DNA of 9,935 bases. It comes from Cyanobacteria bacterium UBA2566 (GTDB taxonomy: Bacteria; Cyanobacteriota; Cyanobacteriia; Cyanobacteriales; Desertifilaceae). Each line of letters opens with the position of its first letter. Position 1 is the stretch's first letter. Under the pieces are notes generated by a model. It was not told the origin of the DNA and ran no database searches. It worked only from the letters and a program-made list of their open reading frames with translations. Where the stretch lies: contig DDLS01000122.1 of the NCBI GenBank assembly GCA_002340255.1, forward strand, positions 1 to 9,935, written 5' to 3'. Positions 1-6,557 of the stretch are shown here, piece by piece. Position numbers and translations under genes: made by a program.

Positions 1-17
1 ACAGCGCGAAGCGCTGT
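1..17. repeat. Perfect short palindrome (REP-like hairpin)
   Basis: The arms ACAGCGC and GCGCTGT pair perfectly around a GAA loop, giving a GC-rich hairpin with 7 base pairs. It stands at the window edge, 43 bases before the start codon of the UPF0175-type gene. No T-run follows it on the right, so it is not an obvious terminator in the plus direction. Such GCGC-cored hairpins are often dispersed repeats in cyanobacterial intergenic DNA, but only one copy is visible here. Confidence 0.5.
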
Positions 18-59
18 AAGCTACGATCGAGTCTAAACCATTCACGGGATAATTAAAAC

Positions 60-311
60 ATGGCTGTTCTCATTCCAGATGATATTCTCCAAGCTTCTGA
101 AATGTCTGAAGCACAGTTGAAGCTGGAAATTGCGATTATGCTCTTCCAACAAGATAGAATTAGTATAGGCAAAGCGCGTCATTTAGCCGGAATGCACTTG
201 TTAGAGTTTCAGAAAGAAATTGCTAGTCGCGGTATTTGTATTGATTATGATGTTGAAGAATTTGAAGAGGATATAAAAACCTTGCAAACGTTAGAAAAAA
301 ATCGGACTTAA
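60..311 (+). CDS. UPF0175 family protein, probable orphan antitoxin
   Basis: This 83-residue protein matches the UPF0175 pattern. After a short N-terminal beta segment (VLIPDDIL) comes a helical stretch at about residues 18-58, with the family-typical ISIGKARHLAGM followed by LLEFQKEIASRGI and an acidic C-terminal tail (DYDVEEFEEDI). UPF0175 proteins usually act as DNA-binding antitoxins and sit directly upstream of a PIN-domain (DUF3368) ribonuclease toxin. No such toxin is present: the next gene is a convergent glycosyltransferase whose stop codon shares the TTAA at 308-311 with this one. The gene may be an orphan, either a solitary regulator or the remnant of a toxin-antitoxin pair. The ATG lies behind an AT-rich leader with only a weak GGGA at 46-49 as ribosome binding site. 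Family assignment is fairly sure; the antitoxin role is inferred. Confidence 0.75.
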   Translation: MAVLIPDDILQASEMSEAQLKLEIAIMLFQQDRISIGKARHLAGMHLLEFQKEIASRGICIDYDVEEFEEDIKTLQTLEKNRT

Positions 312-1483
312 TCAAGTGAATTTAGGAGATTTTCAAGATTTTCAATTTTAATTGAATCAATAAAATTATTAGCTCTAATTCTGACCAATTGAGATTGACT
401 ATAGTATAATTCTCTACTTGAAGTAAGTTGAATAATAGCGTCAGACCAAGGTTTAATATTTTGAGTGGGTACAACCGGAATCATAGTTTGATTTTGCTTG
501 AAACCATGAGTAACTTTGGTAATTGGATTCACTGGTAGTATAAAACCAGTTCCTAGATTAATTTCTTCAATTCCTCCAACTTGACTATAAATAACAGGAA
601 TACCTCTAAGCATTGCCTCAATGATAACCAGTGGGATATTTTCAAGCCATAGTGAAGGAACTAATAAAATACGAGTTTTAGATAAGATTTTGTTGATATC
701 AGAAGATGGTTGAAGTATAGAAACATTTGAATTTGCTTGAAGGAGAGATAGTTCACGATCAGTTGTTCCCCATGTTGGAACACCTGCAAATTTTAAATCA
801 GGAAATTGATTGGCTAGTTTTATAAATATTGAAATTCCCTTAAAGTCACATGGATTAACCAAGGTTATAAAACCCTTTTCAAAATTAGCAAAATTTGGAA
901 AGGGTGGTTTGCCATAAGCAGGTAAATAGATAGGAATTACTTTAATATCGACACACCGACGAACATAATTAGACAGAAAGTAGCTATTAACTATAAATGC
1001 ATCTGCTTGTTTTAACACAGATGTTTTTCGTCTATCTGGATAGAAAGAATGAGAACCAAAGGGTAATAATGATGGTGTCTGTGCCAAACAAATCACAGGA
1101 TATTTTTTAAGATTTAGAGACGTTTTTAGTAGTTCTTGTGTAGTATCCTCAGTCGTAACTATTATGTAGTCAGGCTGAAATTTCTGTATTTCATTATTTA
1201 AATAATCACTAAGATTTATGGTATCTGCTACAGCATGAACTTGGACATAATTAAGAGAAAATATATATGCTCCTTGATTGAGATGAGAACAGATACTAAG
1301 TTTTTGTTGCTCATTGAAAAATTGATCTTTTGTCACGCCACCCGGAGGGTCTCCGAAAGCAGGTACAATAACGACTACTGAATGCTTTCGTAATGCTAAT
1401 TCCTCAGCTAAATATCGGATAGTCTTATTCGCTCCGCCTAATGGAGGCAAATAAGGCATATGCATTGTCAATAAAATTTTCAT
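308..1483 (-). CDS. Glycosyltransferase family 4 (GT-B fold)
   Basis: The 391-residue protein is a full-length GT4 enzyme, a retaining transferase that moves a sugar from a nucleotide-sugar donor to a glycan or lipid acceptor at the cytoplasmic side of the membrane. The N-terminal Rossmann half opens with MKILLTMHMPYLPPLGG, the glycine-rich acceptor and phosphate loop (residues 13-18). The C-terminal donor domain starts near residue 205 and carries the GT4 EX7E motif, E281 and E289, within PSLWLENIPLVIIEAM, followed by GIPVIYSQVGGIEEI. No signal peptide or membrane segment is evident. It is the last gene of the minus-strand operon, 25 bases after the preceding glycosyltransferase. An AGGA sits six bases before the ATG, which supports this start. 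Sugar and acceptor cannot be deduced. Its stop codon overlaps that of the convergent UPF0175-type gene. Confidence 0.85.
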   Translation of the reverse strand: MKILLTMHMPYLPPLGGANKTIRYLAEELALRKHSVVVIVPAFGDPPGGVTKDQFFNEQQKLSICSHLNQGAYIFSLNYVQVHAVADTINLSDYLNNEIQKFQPDYIIVTTEDTTQELLKTSLNLKKYPVICLAQTPSLLPFGSHSFYPDRRKTSVLKQADAFIVNSYFLSNYVRRCVDIKVIPIYLPAYGKPPFPNFANFEKGFITLVNPCDFKGISIFIKLANQFPDLKFAGVPTWGTTDRELSLLQANSNVSILQPSSDINKILSKTRILLVPSLWLENIPLVIIEAMLRGIPVIYSQVGGIEEINLGTGFILPVNPITKVTHGFKQNQTMIPVVPTQNIKPWSDAIIQLTSSRELYYSQSQLVRIRANNFIDSIKIENLENLLNSLD

Positions 1484-1508
1484 AAAATTTCCTGATTGAA
1501 CTAAAATC

Positions 1509-2642
1509 TTAGTTAATTAGCTCTTCAACAATTTTCACAATTGATTGGCCACCATTGGTTCCAATATTTTTTAAATATTGTTGTTTATTGATTTCATAAA
1601 TATCAGGCTCAATCAATCTATTTTCAATTAATTGGTATAAGTTGTCTATGTATTTATTTAAATGTAGCGGATAAGAATAAATATCGTTAAAATTTTTAAG
1701 CACAGCTTTGACTTCTTCAGATTCATTAATATGTCGTTTGTATGTATAGTTTTTACCATAATAATTATAAGTACATACAGGACTTTCAATTCCTGCATCT
1801 ATCAACGCCAGAAGTTGTAAATATTGGGTAGAGTTATGTGGCAGTAGTAGTACAGATCTTTTTCCAAAGTAAACAGTTTCATAAAAAGTTTCAATTCCTG
1901 GTGTTGTAATTACTAAATCACTACTTGCAATACAGGACAGAAAAATATGATGTTCTAGAGTTTCAAATCGAACGTTCCCATAATTTTTGTATCTATTAGC
2001 CAATGCTTGCATTATATGATTTTTGCCGGTTACAATAAATTTAAATTCTGATTTATCTGTGAATAACTGTGATAAAGAGTCTGTAATCATGAAAGGATAT
2101 TTTGAATTTTTAGGAACTTTAATATATGGTGACTCAATACCACCATAATTGATAAGTATTTGCTTGTTGGAATTAGATCTATTCTCGATTTGATCGATGT
2201 TCTTTCTAAATACTGCACCTACCTTATAAAGATTAGAAGGCTGTTTGCCAAGTAATTTAATTTCATGGTCAACACCCAAAAAATCCTGAACTATATAAGC
2301 ATCTATGGAAATCATATCTTCTATATTAGGGGAGCGCCACCAAAAAACAGAGTCAAACATAACTGATTTGATTCCTAAGCTTTTAGCTCTTAATGCTAAA
2401 CTTAAATCACTACAGCTTATAATCAAAGAATATTGTAACAGTGTTTGATCATCTAAATTCTCTAGTGGGATAAGCTGGCTTTGTTTTGAAATACTCATGC
2501 CATCTAAGGCAATTAGTTCCCAGCTAGTATCATAAGCAACAAAATCAATATTGTAATCATCTTTTAAGTGACTTGCTAAAGATAAAGCTTTTCCTGTTGG
2601 CCCGTAAGAAAAAGGAGCAGCATAGATCAGTATTTTTTTCAT
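1509..2642 (-). CDS. Putative GT-B glycosyltransferase, unclassified (MurG-like C-terminal half)
   Basis: The 377-residue protein starts MKKILIYAAPFSYGPTGKA, a glycine-containing first Rossmann loop as in GT-B transferases. Around residues 162-170 QILINYGGIES resembles the inter-domain beta strand and GG turn of MurG-like enzymes. Residues 243-280 (LVITTPGIETFYE, then YFGKRSVLLLPHNSTQYLQLLAL) match the donor-binding pattern G-x2-T-x2-E ... G-x-x-x-x-x-x-P ... Q of the GT28/MurG type. I do not recognise a named subfamily, and the N-terminal acceptor half looks divergent, so donor and acceptor are unknown. It lies 33 bases after the carbamoyltransferase gene and 25 bases before the GT4 gene, all co-directional, so one transcript is likely. 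A GAGGGG sits 12 bases before the ATG, rather far for a ribosome binding site. Base composition is strongly AT-rich (17 G+C in the 60 bases from 1681). Confidence 0.65.
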   Translation of the reverse strand: MKKILIYAAPFSYGPTGKALSLASHLKDDYNIDFVAYDTSWELIALDGMSISKQSQLIPLENLDDQTLLQYSLIISCSDLSLALRAKSLGIKSVMFDSVFWWRSPNIEDMISIDAYIVQDFLGVDHEIKLLGKQPSNLYKVGAVFRKNIDQIENRSNSNKQILINYGGIESPYIKVPKNSKYPFMITDSLSQLFTDKSEFKFIVTGKNHIMQALANRYKNYGNVRFETLEHHIFLSCIASSDLVITTPGIETFYETVYFGKRSVLLLPHNSTQYLQLLALIDAGIESPVCTYNYYGKNYTYKRHINESEEVKAVLKNFNDIYSYPLHLNKYIDNLYQLIENRLIEPDIYEINKQQYLKNIGTNGGQSIVKIVEELIN

Positions 2643-2675
2643 TGAGTTTCTAGTCCCCTCAAAAATTTAGATTAG

Positions 2676-4190
2676 TTATTTGATATAAACCTTGCCATTA
2701 ATATTCAAGATATGAACATCTGTAGAAACAAAGAAGTTTTGACTATGTTCTTCTGTATCACAAATAGGAAAACCAGCACAATTTAATGAAGTATTCATAA
2801 GGATAGGGATTCCATTGATTTCATAGATTCTTGAAATCAACTCATGTAGTTCAGGATTATGGGATCGAGATAAAGTTTGAATACGGCTTGTACCGTCTGC
2901 ATGAACTATTGCAGGAGCAAGTTCTTTAGTTTTGGGTTTAGCTTTGGCGGTAAATGACATATAAGGAGAACTATATTGGACATCAAACCAGTCCGAAGCA
3001 TACTCTTCTAACACAACTGGTGCAACCGGTCGAAACCATTCCCTTTTTTTTATTTTTTCACTAACAATAGTTTTTAATTCCATTGTCGTTGGAATGGCTA
3101 ATAAGCTTCTATGTCCTAGCGCTCTAGGGCCAGTTTCAGAGCGTCCCATATGCCAAGCAACAACTTTGCCATTTAGCATTAGTTCAGTTAGTTTTTTATA
3201 AATTGAATCAGAAATAGGACTATTTTCAATTCCCCGACCCAAATACGGAAGGTTAGTGATAGGTATTTTTTTATTTTGAGAACCAAAGTAGTATAATAAT
3301 GCCCCTAGAGACTGTCCTTCATCCCCTGGACAAGATGGAACATAAATATTTTTGTATCCTAATGCTTCGCCTAGCTTACTATTAGCGATCACATTTAACG
3401 CACATCCTCCTGTTAGAACCAAATTATCTGAGTAATGTCTATAATTTTGTAGTGTACTAATTAGGTTTTCGGTATACATTTTTTGCAGTGTAAAAGCTAG
3501 AGAAGCTGCATCATGTGGGGTTTGAACATCTAAATAACTACAAAGCCTATCTAAAGACTCCCGATCAAATACCCATCCTAAATGAGCAAACTTATCATTT
3601 AAAAATACCTCTTTATATTTTTCGCTAAATTCACCATATGCTGCTAAACCCATGACTTTGCCAGCAGCATTGACATCATTAAATAGTTTGTAAGCAATGA
3701 TTGCCCACAGCTTACCATCAAATCCATCAAAACCTTGATTAAATGGAGAGCCTATCAACTTTAAGTTCTTGCCTTTGTAATGATAGACAAAAGAGTTTGC
3801 TTTATGTAGGGGTATTCGATAGTCTCCACCACCATCCATTGCTAAAACTAACGCGTCATCAAAATCGGTAAGGTAGCAGAAGGATGCATGGCAATCTAGA
3901 TGTTGCACTTCTTCTATCTGTGATTTGGGAAAATTTCTATAAATGTATTCAATGATTTCAGGATATAGTTTTTCTCCATTATGTCTGCTAATGATAAATG
4001 TAATATTATCATTTATTTTAAGTTTATGAATAAGCAGAGAAATCATGGAAAACAATGTAGCACTTTTATTAATTTTGTAGCGCTTGTGGTTAAAAAATCG
4101 TTCTACCTCTAAATGTAAAATAATATTGCAATCATTGGCAATTGTGATACAAGAATCATGTGCATTCTCAGCTACTGCAATGTAATGCAT
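2676..4190 (-). CDS. O-carbamoyltransferase, NodU/CmcH/TobZ family
   Basis: Family members transfer a carbamoyl group from carbamoyl phosphate, through carbamoyl-AMP, to a hydroxyl group on a sugar, antibiotic or metabolite. The N-terminal Kae1-like domain shows the HDS motif at residues 11-13, ERFFNHK near 30-36, the metal-binding HLDCH with H97 and H101, MDGGGD at 118-123, VMGLAAYGE at 179-187, TGGCALN at 260-266 and PGDEG at 288-292. The C-terminal domain has GPRALGHRS at 354-362, REWFRPVAPVV at 383-393 and NTSLN at 466-470. All core motifs are present, so the enzyme is probably active. At 504 residues it is somewhat short for the family (about 550-620 usually). The usual GRMEFGPRALGNRS is changed to GRSETGPRALGHRS. 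It is first in the minus-strand operon ahead of two glycosyltransferases, which suggests carbamoylation of a glycan or glycoside. The acceptor is unknown. Confidence 0.88.
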   Translation of the reverse strand: MHYIAVAENAHDSCITIANDCNIILHLEVERFFNHKRYKINKSATLFSMISLLIHKLKINDNITFIISRHNGEKLYPEIIEYIYRNFPKSQIEEVQHLDCHASFCYLTDFDDALVLAMDGGGDYRIPLHKANSFVYHYKGKNLKLIGSPFNQGFDGFDGKLWAIIAYKLFNDVNAAGKVMGLAAYGEFSEKYKEVFLNDKFAHLGWVFDRESLDRLCSYLDVQTPHDAASLAFTLQKMYTENLISTLQNYRHYSDNLVLTGGCALNVIANSKLGEALGYKNIYVPSCPGDEGQSLGALLYYFGSQNKKIPITNLPYLGRGIENSPISDSIYKKLTELMLNGKVVAWHMGRSETGPRALGHRSLLAIPTTMELKTIVSEKIKKREWFRPVAPVVLEEYASDWFDVQYSSPYMSFTAKAKPKTKELAPAIVHADGTSRIQTLSRSHNPELHELISRIYEINGIPILMNTSLNCAGFPICDTEEHSQNFFVSTDVHILNINGKVYIK

Positions 4191-4205
4191 AGTCTATCGA
4201 ATCCT

Positions 4206-4222
4206 AAACTAGGATCTAGTTT
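4206..4222. repeat. Perfect inverted repeat in the carbamoyltransferase leader
   Basis: AAACTAG (4206-4212) and CTAGTTT (4216-4222) form perfect 7-base arms around GAT. It lies 15 bases upstream of the carbamoyltransferase ATG at 4190, in the untranslated leader or core promoter of the minus-strand operon. A possible but poor promoter, TTTACC (4252-4247) and TATTAA (4231-4226) with a 15-base spacer, lies just upstream, so a bound protein here could block transcription. It could equally be a chance palindrome in AT-rich DNA. Confidence 0.35.
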
Positions 4223-4271
4223 TATTTAATACTTCAATTTTATTATGGTAAACTTTATCCATTTTTTTGCA

Positions 4272-4362
4272 AGTCAAAAAAAGACTAATATAGAATATAA
4301 TTTCCGTCACAAAGTTGTCTTTTTTTGGTAAGATAAAAGTCTAATTTAGTCAAAAAAAGTTG
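4272..4362. repeat. A7-tract elements with AGTC/GACT arms in the divergent intergenic region
   Basis: The 226-base gap at 4191-4416 holds no gene. Within it, AGTC-A7-GACT (4272-4286) is a small palindrome-flanked A-tract. AGTC-A7-GTTG (4348-4362) repeats its left part 76 bases on, and GTC-T7-GG (4317-4328) is its right part inverted. Further AGTCTAAT and GACTAAT copies lie between them. The clustering between two divergent transcription units, just upstream of and reaching the candidate promoter of the STAND gene, suggests a regulatory protein site or bent DNA. The function is inferred only. Confidence 0.4.
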
Positions 4363-4388
4363 CCAAAGAGCTATAAATAAACTAAAAT
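4360..4388 (+). promoter_or_regulatory. Candidate sigma-70-type promoter for the STAND-MNT-HEPN operon
   Basis: TTGCCA (4360-4365) and TAAAAT (4383-4388) are spaced by exactly 17 bases and each differs from consensus at two and one positions respectively. Transcription would start near 4395, leaving a leader of roughly 22 bases before the ATG at 4417. The -35 box touches the last A7 repeat, so a protein bound to that repeat could affect the promoter. Predicted by eye only. Confidence 0.5.
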
Positions 4389-4416
4389 ATACAAAAGTCT
4401 ATGTGTTAAGTTCGTA

Positions 4417-5829
4417 ATGGATGTCGAAAAAATTGTTGACTGGGCTGATGAGCTAATGCTGGCGAAAACGGGATCGCATTTGAATAATCTGGAGCAGGTA
4501 GTGTTGACGGGGGTGTGGAATAACCAGAGGTATCGGGAAATAGCGGAGGAATATCATTGTACGGAAGCGAATGTGAAGAGGGTGGCGGGTGAGTTGTACA
4601 AGTTTTTATCGGAAGAGTTGGAGGAGAAAGTTAATAAGTCAAATTTGCGTGCTGCAATGCAAAGATACTATATTGCTAACGATGCACATATTAGTAATAG
4701 TAATCATGTTTCATACAATATCAATCTTTGTGGAGAACAATTGAATTTTGATGAAACTGGAAAAAAGGAATTAAACTCTATAATCAATCAACGGGAAAAA
4801 ATACACGATCGCACCCACATCCCCAAATACGATCGCCTCTATCCCCACCGTACAGAGGAACTCAACACGCTCAAACACTGGATACTCAACGAAAATAGCG
4901 CCATTATCAGCGTCTATGGGTTATCGGGGATGGGCAAAACAGCCCTTGCAACCCAACTGGTAGACGAGATAGCAGCGCATTTCGATCGCCTCATCTGGTA
5001 CAGTCATCGCACCTTTCCCCATCTTAATGCCCTCACAACCCACTTAACCCAGTTCCTCTCCCAAGGAGAAGCAACCGAACATCGCTCACTACTAGACTAC
5101 TTGCGATCGCACCGTTGCTTCATTATCCTGGATGACTTCCAGGAAACCCTCACTCCCGGTGAACTCGTTGGGCGTTACCTACCCGAATACCAAAATTATG
5201 GTAAACTGCTGCAAGATATTGGGCGATCGCCCCACAACAGTTGCGTACTGCTCCTCAGTTGGGAACAACCCCCAGAAATAGCCACCCTAGAAGCCGAAAA
5301 TCGTCCTTGTCATAGTCTCCTGTTATCCGGTTCTATCGAACTAGCGCAAGAGATTTTACAAAATAGAGGATTAAACGATCCAGAGCAATGGTTAGAACTC
5401 ATCAACCGCTACAGTCAAAATCCTTCATGGCTTAACATTATTGCTGCTACGATCCAAGACCTATTTAATGGTAGTGTCGTCCAATTCCTATCTTATTCTC
5501 AGCTATTTTTAGGCGATATAGAACTTATTATCAGAGACCATTATGAGCGTTTATCTGCTTCTGAAAAATCTCTATTATCCTACTTAGCTCATCAAGAGTA
5601 CATCAGCGATCTGTCTAACCTTCCTTCAGAACCATTTCCCTCAGACCTCAATCTTTTAGCCACCATTTACTCTTTAAGAAAACGGGGCTTTATTCAAAAA
5701 TCTCTAGACTCTAAACACCTCCAGTTGATTCTAGAACCCGTGATTAAACACTATAGCGCTTTGCACGGTAATGATAAACACTTGGAAAGATCGCCGGTTG
5801 AAATCAAAGATGACCAAAGAAACTCTTAA
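4417..5829 (+). CDS. STAND (NB-ARC-like) ATPase with N-terminal vMAP-type HTH, no repeat sensor domain
   Basis: This 470-residue protein combines three recognisable parts. Residues 1-85 match the vWA-MoxR-associated protein N-terminal helix-turn-helix (AKTGSHLNNLEQ, then YREIAEEYHCTEANVKRVAGEL and EKVNKSN). After a polar linker (about 86-145) comes a P-loop NTPase with Walker A GLSGMGKT at 168-175 and Walker B CFIILDD ending at D239-D240. A winged-helix-like segment follows at about 375-455 (LSASEKSLLSYLA ... LRKRGFIQKS). Related cyanobacterial proteins usually continue into WD40 or TPR repeats that sense a trigger; here the protein ends just after the winged helix. The usual LTSREKP sensor motif reads LLSWEQP, with tryptophan 282 for arginine, so nucleotide sensing may be altered. 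Its 3' end overlaps the MNT gene by 20 bases. A signalling or defence switch is likely but unproven. Confidence 0.82.
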   Translation: MDVEKIVDWADELMLAKTGSHLNNLEQVVLTGVWNNQRYREIAEEYHCTEANVKRVAGELYKFLSEELEEKVNKSNLRAAMQRYYIANDAHISNSNHVSYNINLCGEQLNFDETGKKELNSIINQREKIHDRTHIPKYDRLYPHRTEELNTLKHWILNENSAIISVYGLSGMGKTALATQLVDEIAAHFDRLIWYSHRTFPHLNALTTHLTQFLSQGEATEHRSLLDYLRSHRCFIILDDFQETLTPGELVGRYLPEYQNYGKLLQDIGRSPHNSCVLLLSWEQPPEIATLEAENRPCHSLLLSGSIELAQEILQNRGLNDPEQWLELINRYSQNPSWLNIIAATIQDLFNGSVVQFLSYSQLFLGDIELIIRDHYERLSASEKSLLSYLAHQEYISDLSNLPSEPFPSDLNLLATIYSLRKRGFIQKSLDSKHLQLILEPVIKHYSALHGNDKHLERSPVEIKDDQRNS

Positions 5830-6133
5830 CACTATCTTAAGCCAAACCTGTCAAGAACTGAAAACCCTATATGGTCAGCAAATTGACCAAATTATTCTCT
5901 ATGGTTCTCAAGCAAGAGAGGATGCAGAATCTGACTCAGATATCGATATTTTAATCATTCTGAAACAAGACTTTCAATATTCTGAAGAGAGCAACAGAAT
6001 CAGCAAAACTATTGCCGATTTATGCTTAGAACATAATACCTTGATAAGCTGTGCTTTAGCCAGTAGTCGCCAATTCCAAGAGTATAACAATAGCTTCTTT
6101 CGTAACATCCGCCGAGAAGGAATACCCCTATGA
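5810..6133 (+). CDS. Minimal nucleotidyltransferase (MNT) antitoxin of a HEPN/MNT pair
   Basis: From the ATG at 5810 the protein has 107 residues. It carries the DNA polymerase beta-type motif GSX10DXD: G32-S33 in LYGSQARED and D44-I-D46 in SDSDIDILIIL. MNT proteins pair with HEPN toxins; in the studied MntA/HepT systems the MNT enzyme inactivates the toxin by transferring AMP groups to it. I prefer 5810 to the in-frame ATG at 5771, which would add 13 basic, non-conserved residues and enlarge the overlap with the STAND gene from 20 to 59 bases. The stop codon overlaps the start of the HEPN gene in ATGA (6130-6133), the usual sign of translational coupling. There is only a weak upstream ribosome binding site, consistent with re-initiation after the STAND gene. 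Confidence 0.85.
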   Translation: MTKETLNTILSQTCQELKTLYGQQIDQIILYGSQAREDAESDSDIDILIILKQDFQYSEESNRISKTIADLCLEHNTLISCALASSRQFQEYNNSFFRNIRREGIPL

Positions 6134-6525
6134 CACCAGAACAGCAAAAATTGCTGGAAAAAGCGAATCGCAGTCTACAAGCTGCCAGAGAGTTAAACCG
6201 TACAGGTTTTCCCGATTTTGCGGCATCGCGCACTTACTACGCTATGTTTTACATTGCCACAGCATTTTTAGAAGGCGAGGGGTTGTCCTACTCTAAACAT
6301 TCAGCAGTTATCGCCGCTTTTGGTAGGATATTTGCTCGCACTAATCGCATTCCGGTTGAGCTACATCGCTATCTCATTGATGCGGAAAGAATCCGATTAA
6401 GAGCTGATTACCACACCGAACTCGATATTTCAGAAACTGATGTGGAACAACTGGTATCTCAGGGGGAAGAAATGCTGAATTTTGCTTTAGGAAATATCGA
6501 TTCATTGCCCCCATATTCACCATAG
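6130..6525 (+). CDS. HEPN domain protein (UPF0332-like), probable toxin
   Basis: The 131-residue, mostly helical protein matches the UPF0332 type of HEPN domain. Residues 10-50 hold LEKANRSLQAARELN, then FAASRTYYAMFYIATAFLE, and residues 86-95 hold ERIRLRADYH. HEPN toxins are typically ribonucleases with an RX4-6H active site; R89 and H95 fit as RX5H, though this subfamily does not always keep a catalytic histidine. The RX4HXY signature of HepT, whose tyrosine receives AMP from MntA, is not present, so neutralisation may differ. It is coupled to the upstream MNT gene by a four-base ATGA overlap and ends the three-gene operon. Domain assignment is solid. Toxicity is inferred from pairing; some such proteins may be substrate-binding partners of the MNT enzyme instead. 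Confidence 0.82.
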   Translation: MTPEQQKLLEKANRSLQAARELNRTGFPDFAASRTYYAMFYIATAFLEGEGLSYSKHSAVIAAFGRIFARTNRIPVELHRYLIDAERIRLRADYHTELDISETDVEQLVSQGEEMLNFALGNIDSLPPYSP

Positions 6526-6557
6526 CAGTAGTGCCGTGACACAGCTAAAAATGAGGT

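Noticed and set aside
2676..4190. Carbamoyltransferase as a TsaD/Kae1 tRNA-modification protein
   Set aside because: It shares the Kae1-like N-terminal fold but also has the full C-terminal carbamoyltransferase domain (GPRALGHRS, REWFRP, NTSLN), which TsaD lacks.
4272..4362. Repeats as ends of a CRISPR-associated (type V-K) or other Tn7-like transposon
   Set aside because: The A7/AGTC elements do not follow the spaced GACAAATT-type end repeats, and no transposase, Cas or TnsC gene is in the window.
5771..5809. Earlier in-frame ATG for the MNT gene at 5771
   Set aside because: It adds 13 basic residues without family resemblance and a 59-base overlap with the STAND gene; the ATG at 5810 fits the usual start of MNT domains better.
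6009..6233. Minus-strand 74-residue frame across the MNT/HEPN junction
   Set aside because: It is antisense to two confident domain genes and resembles no known protein.
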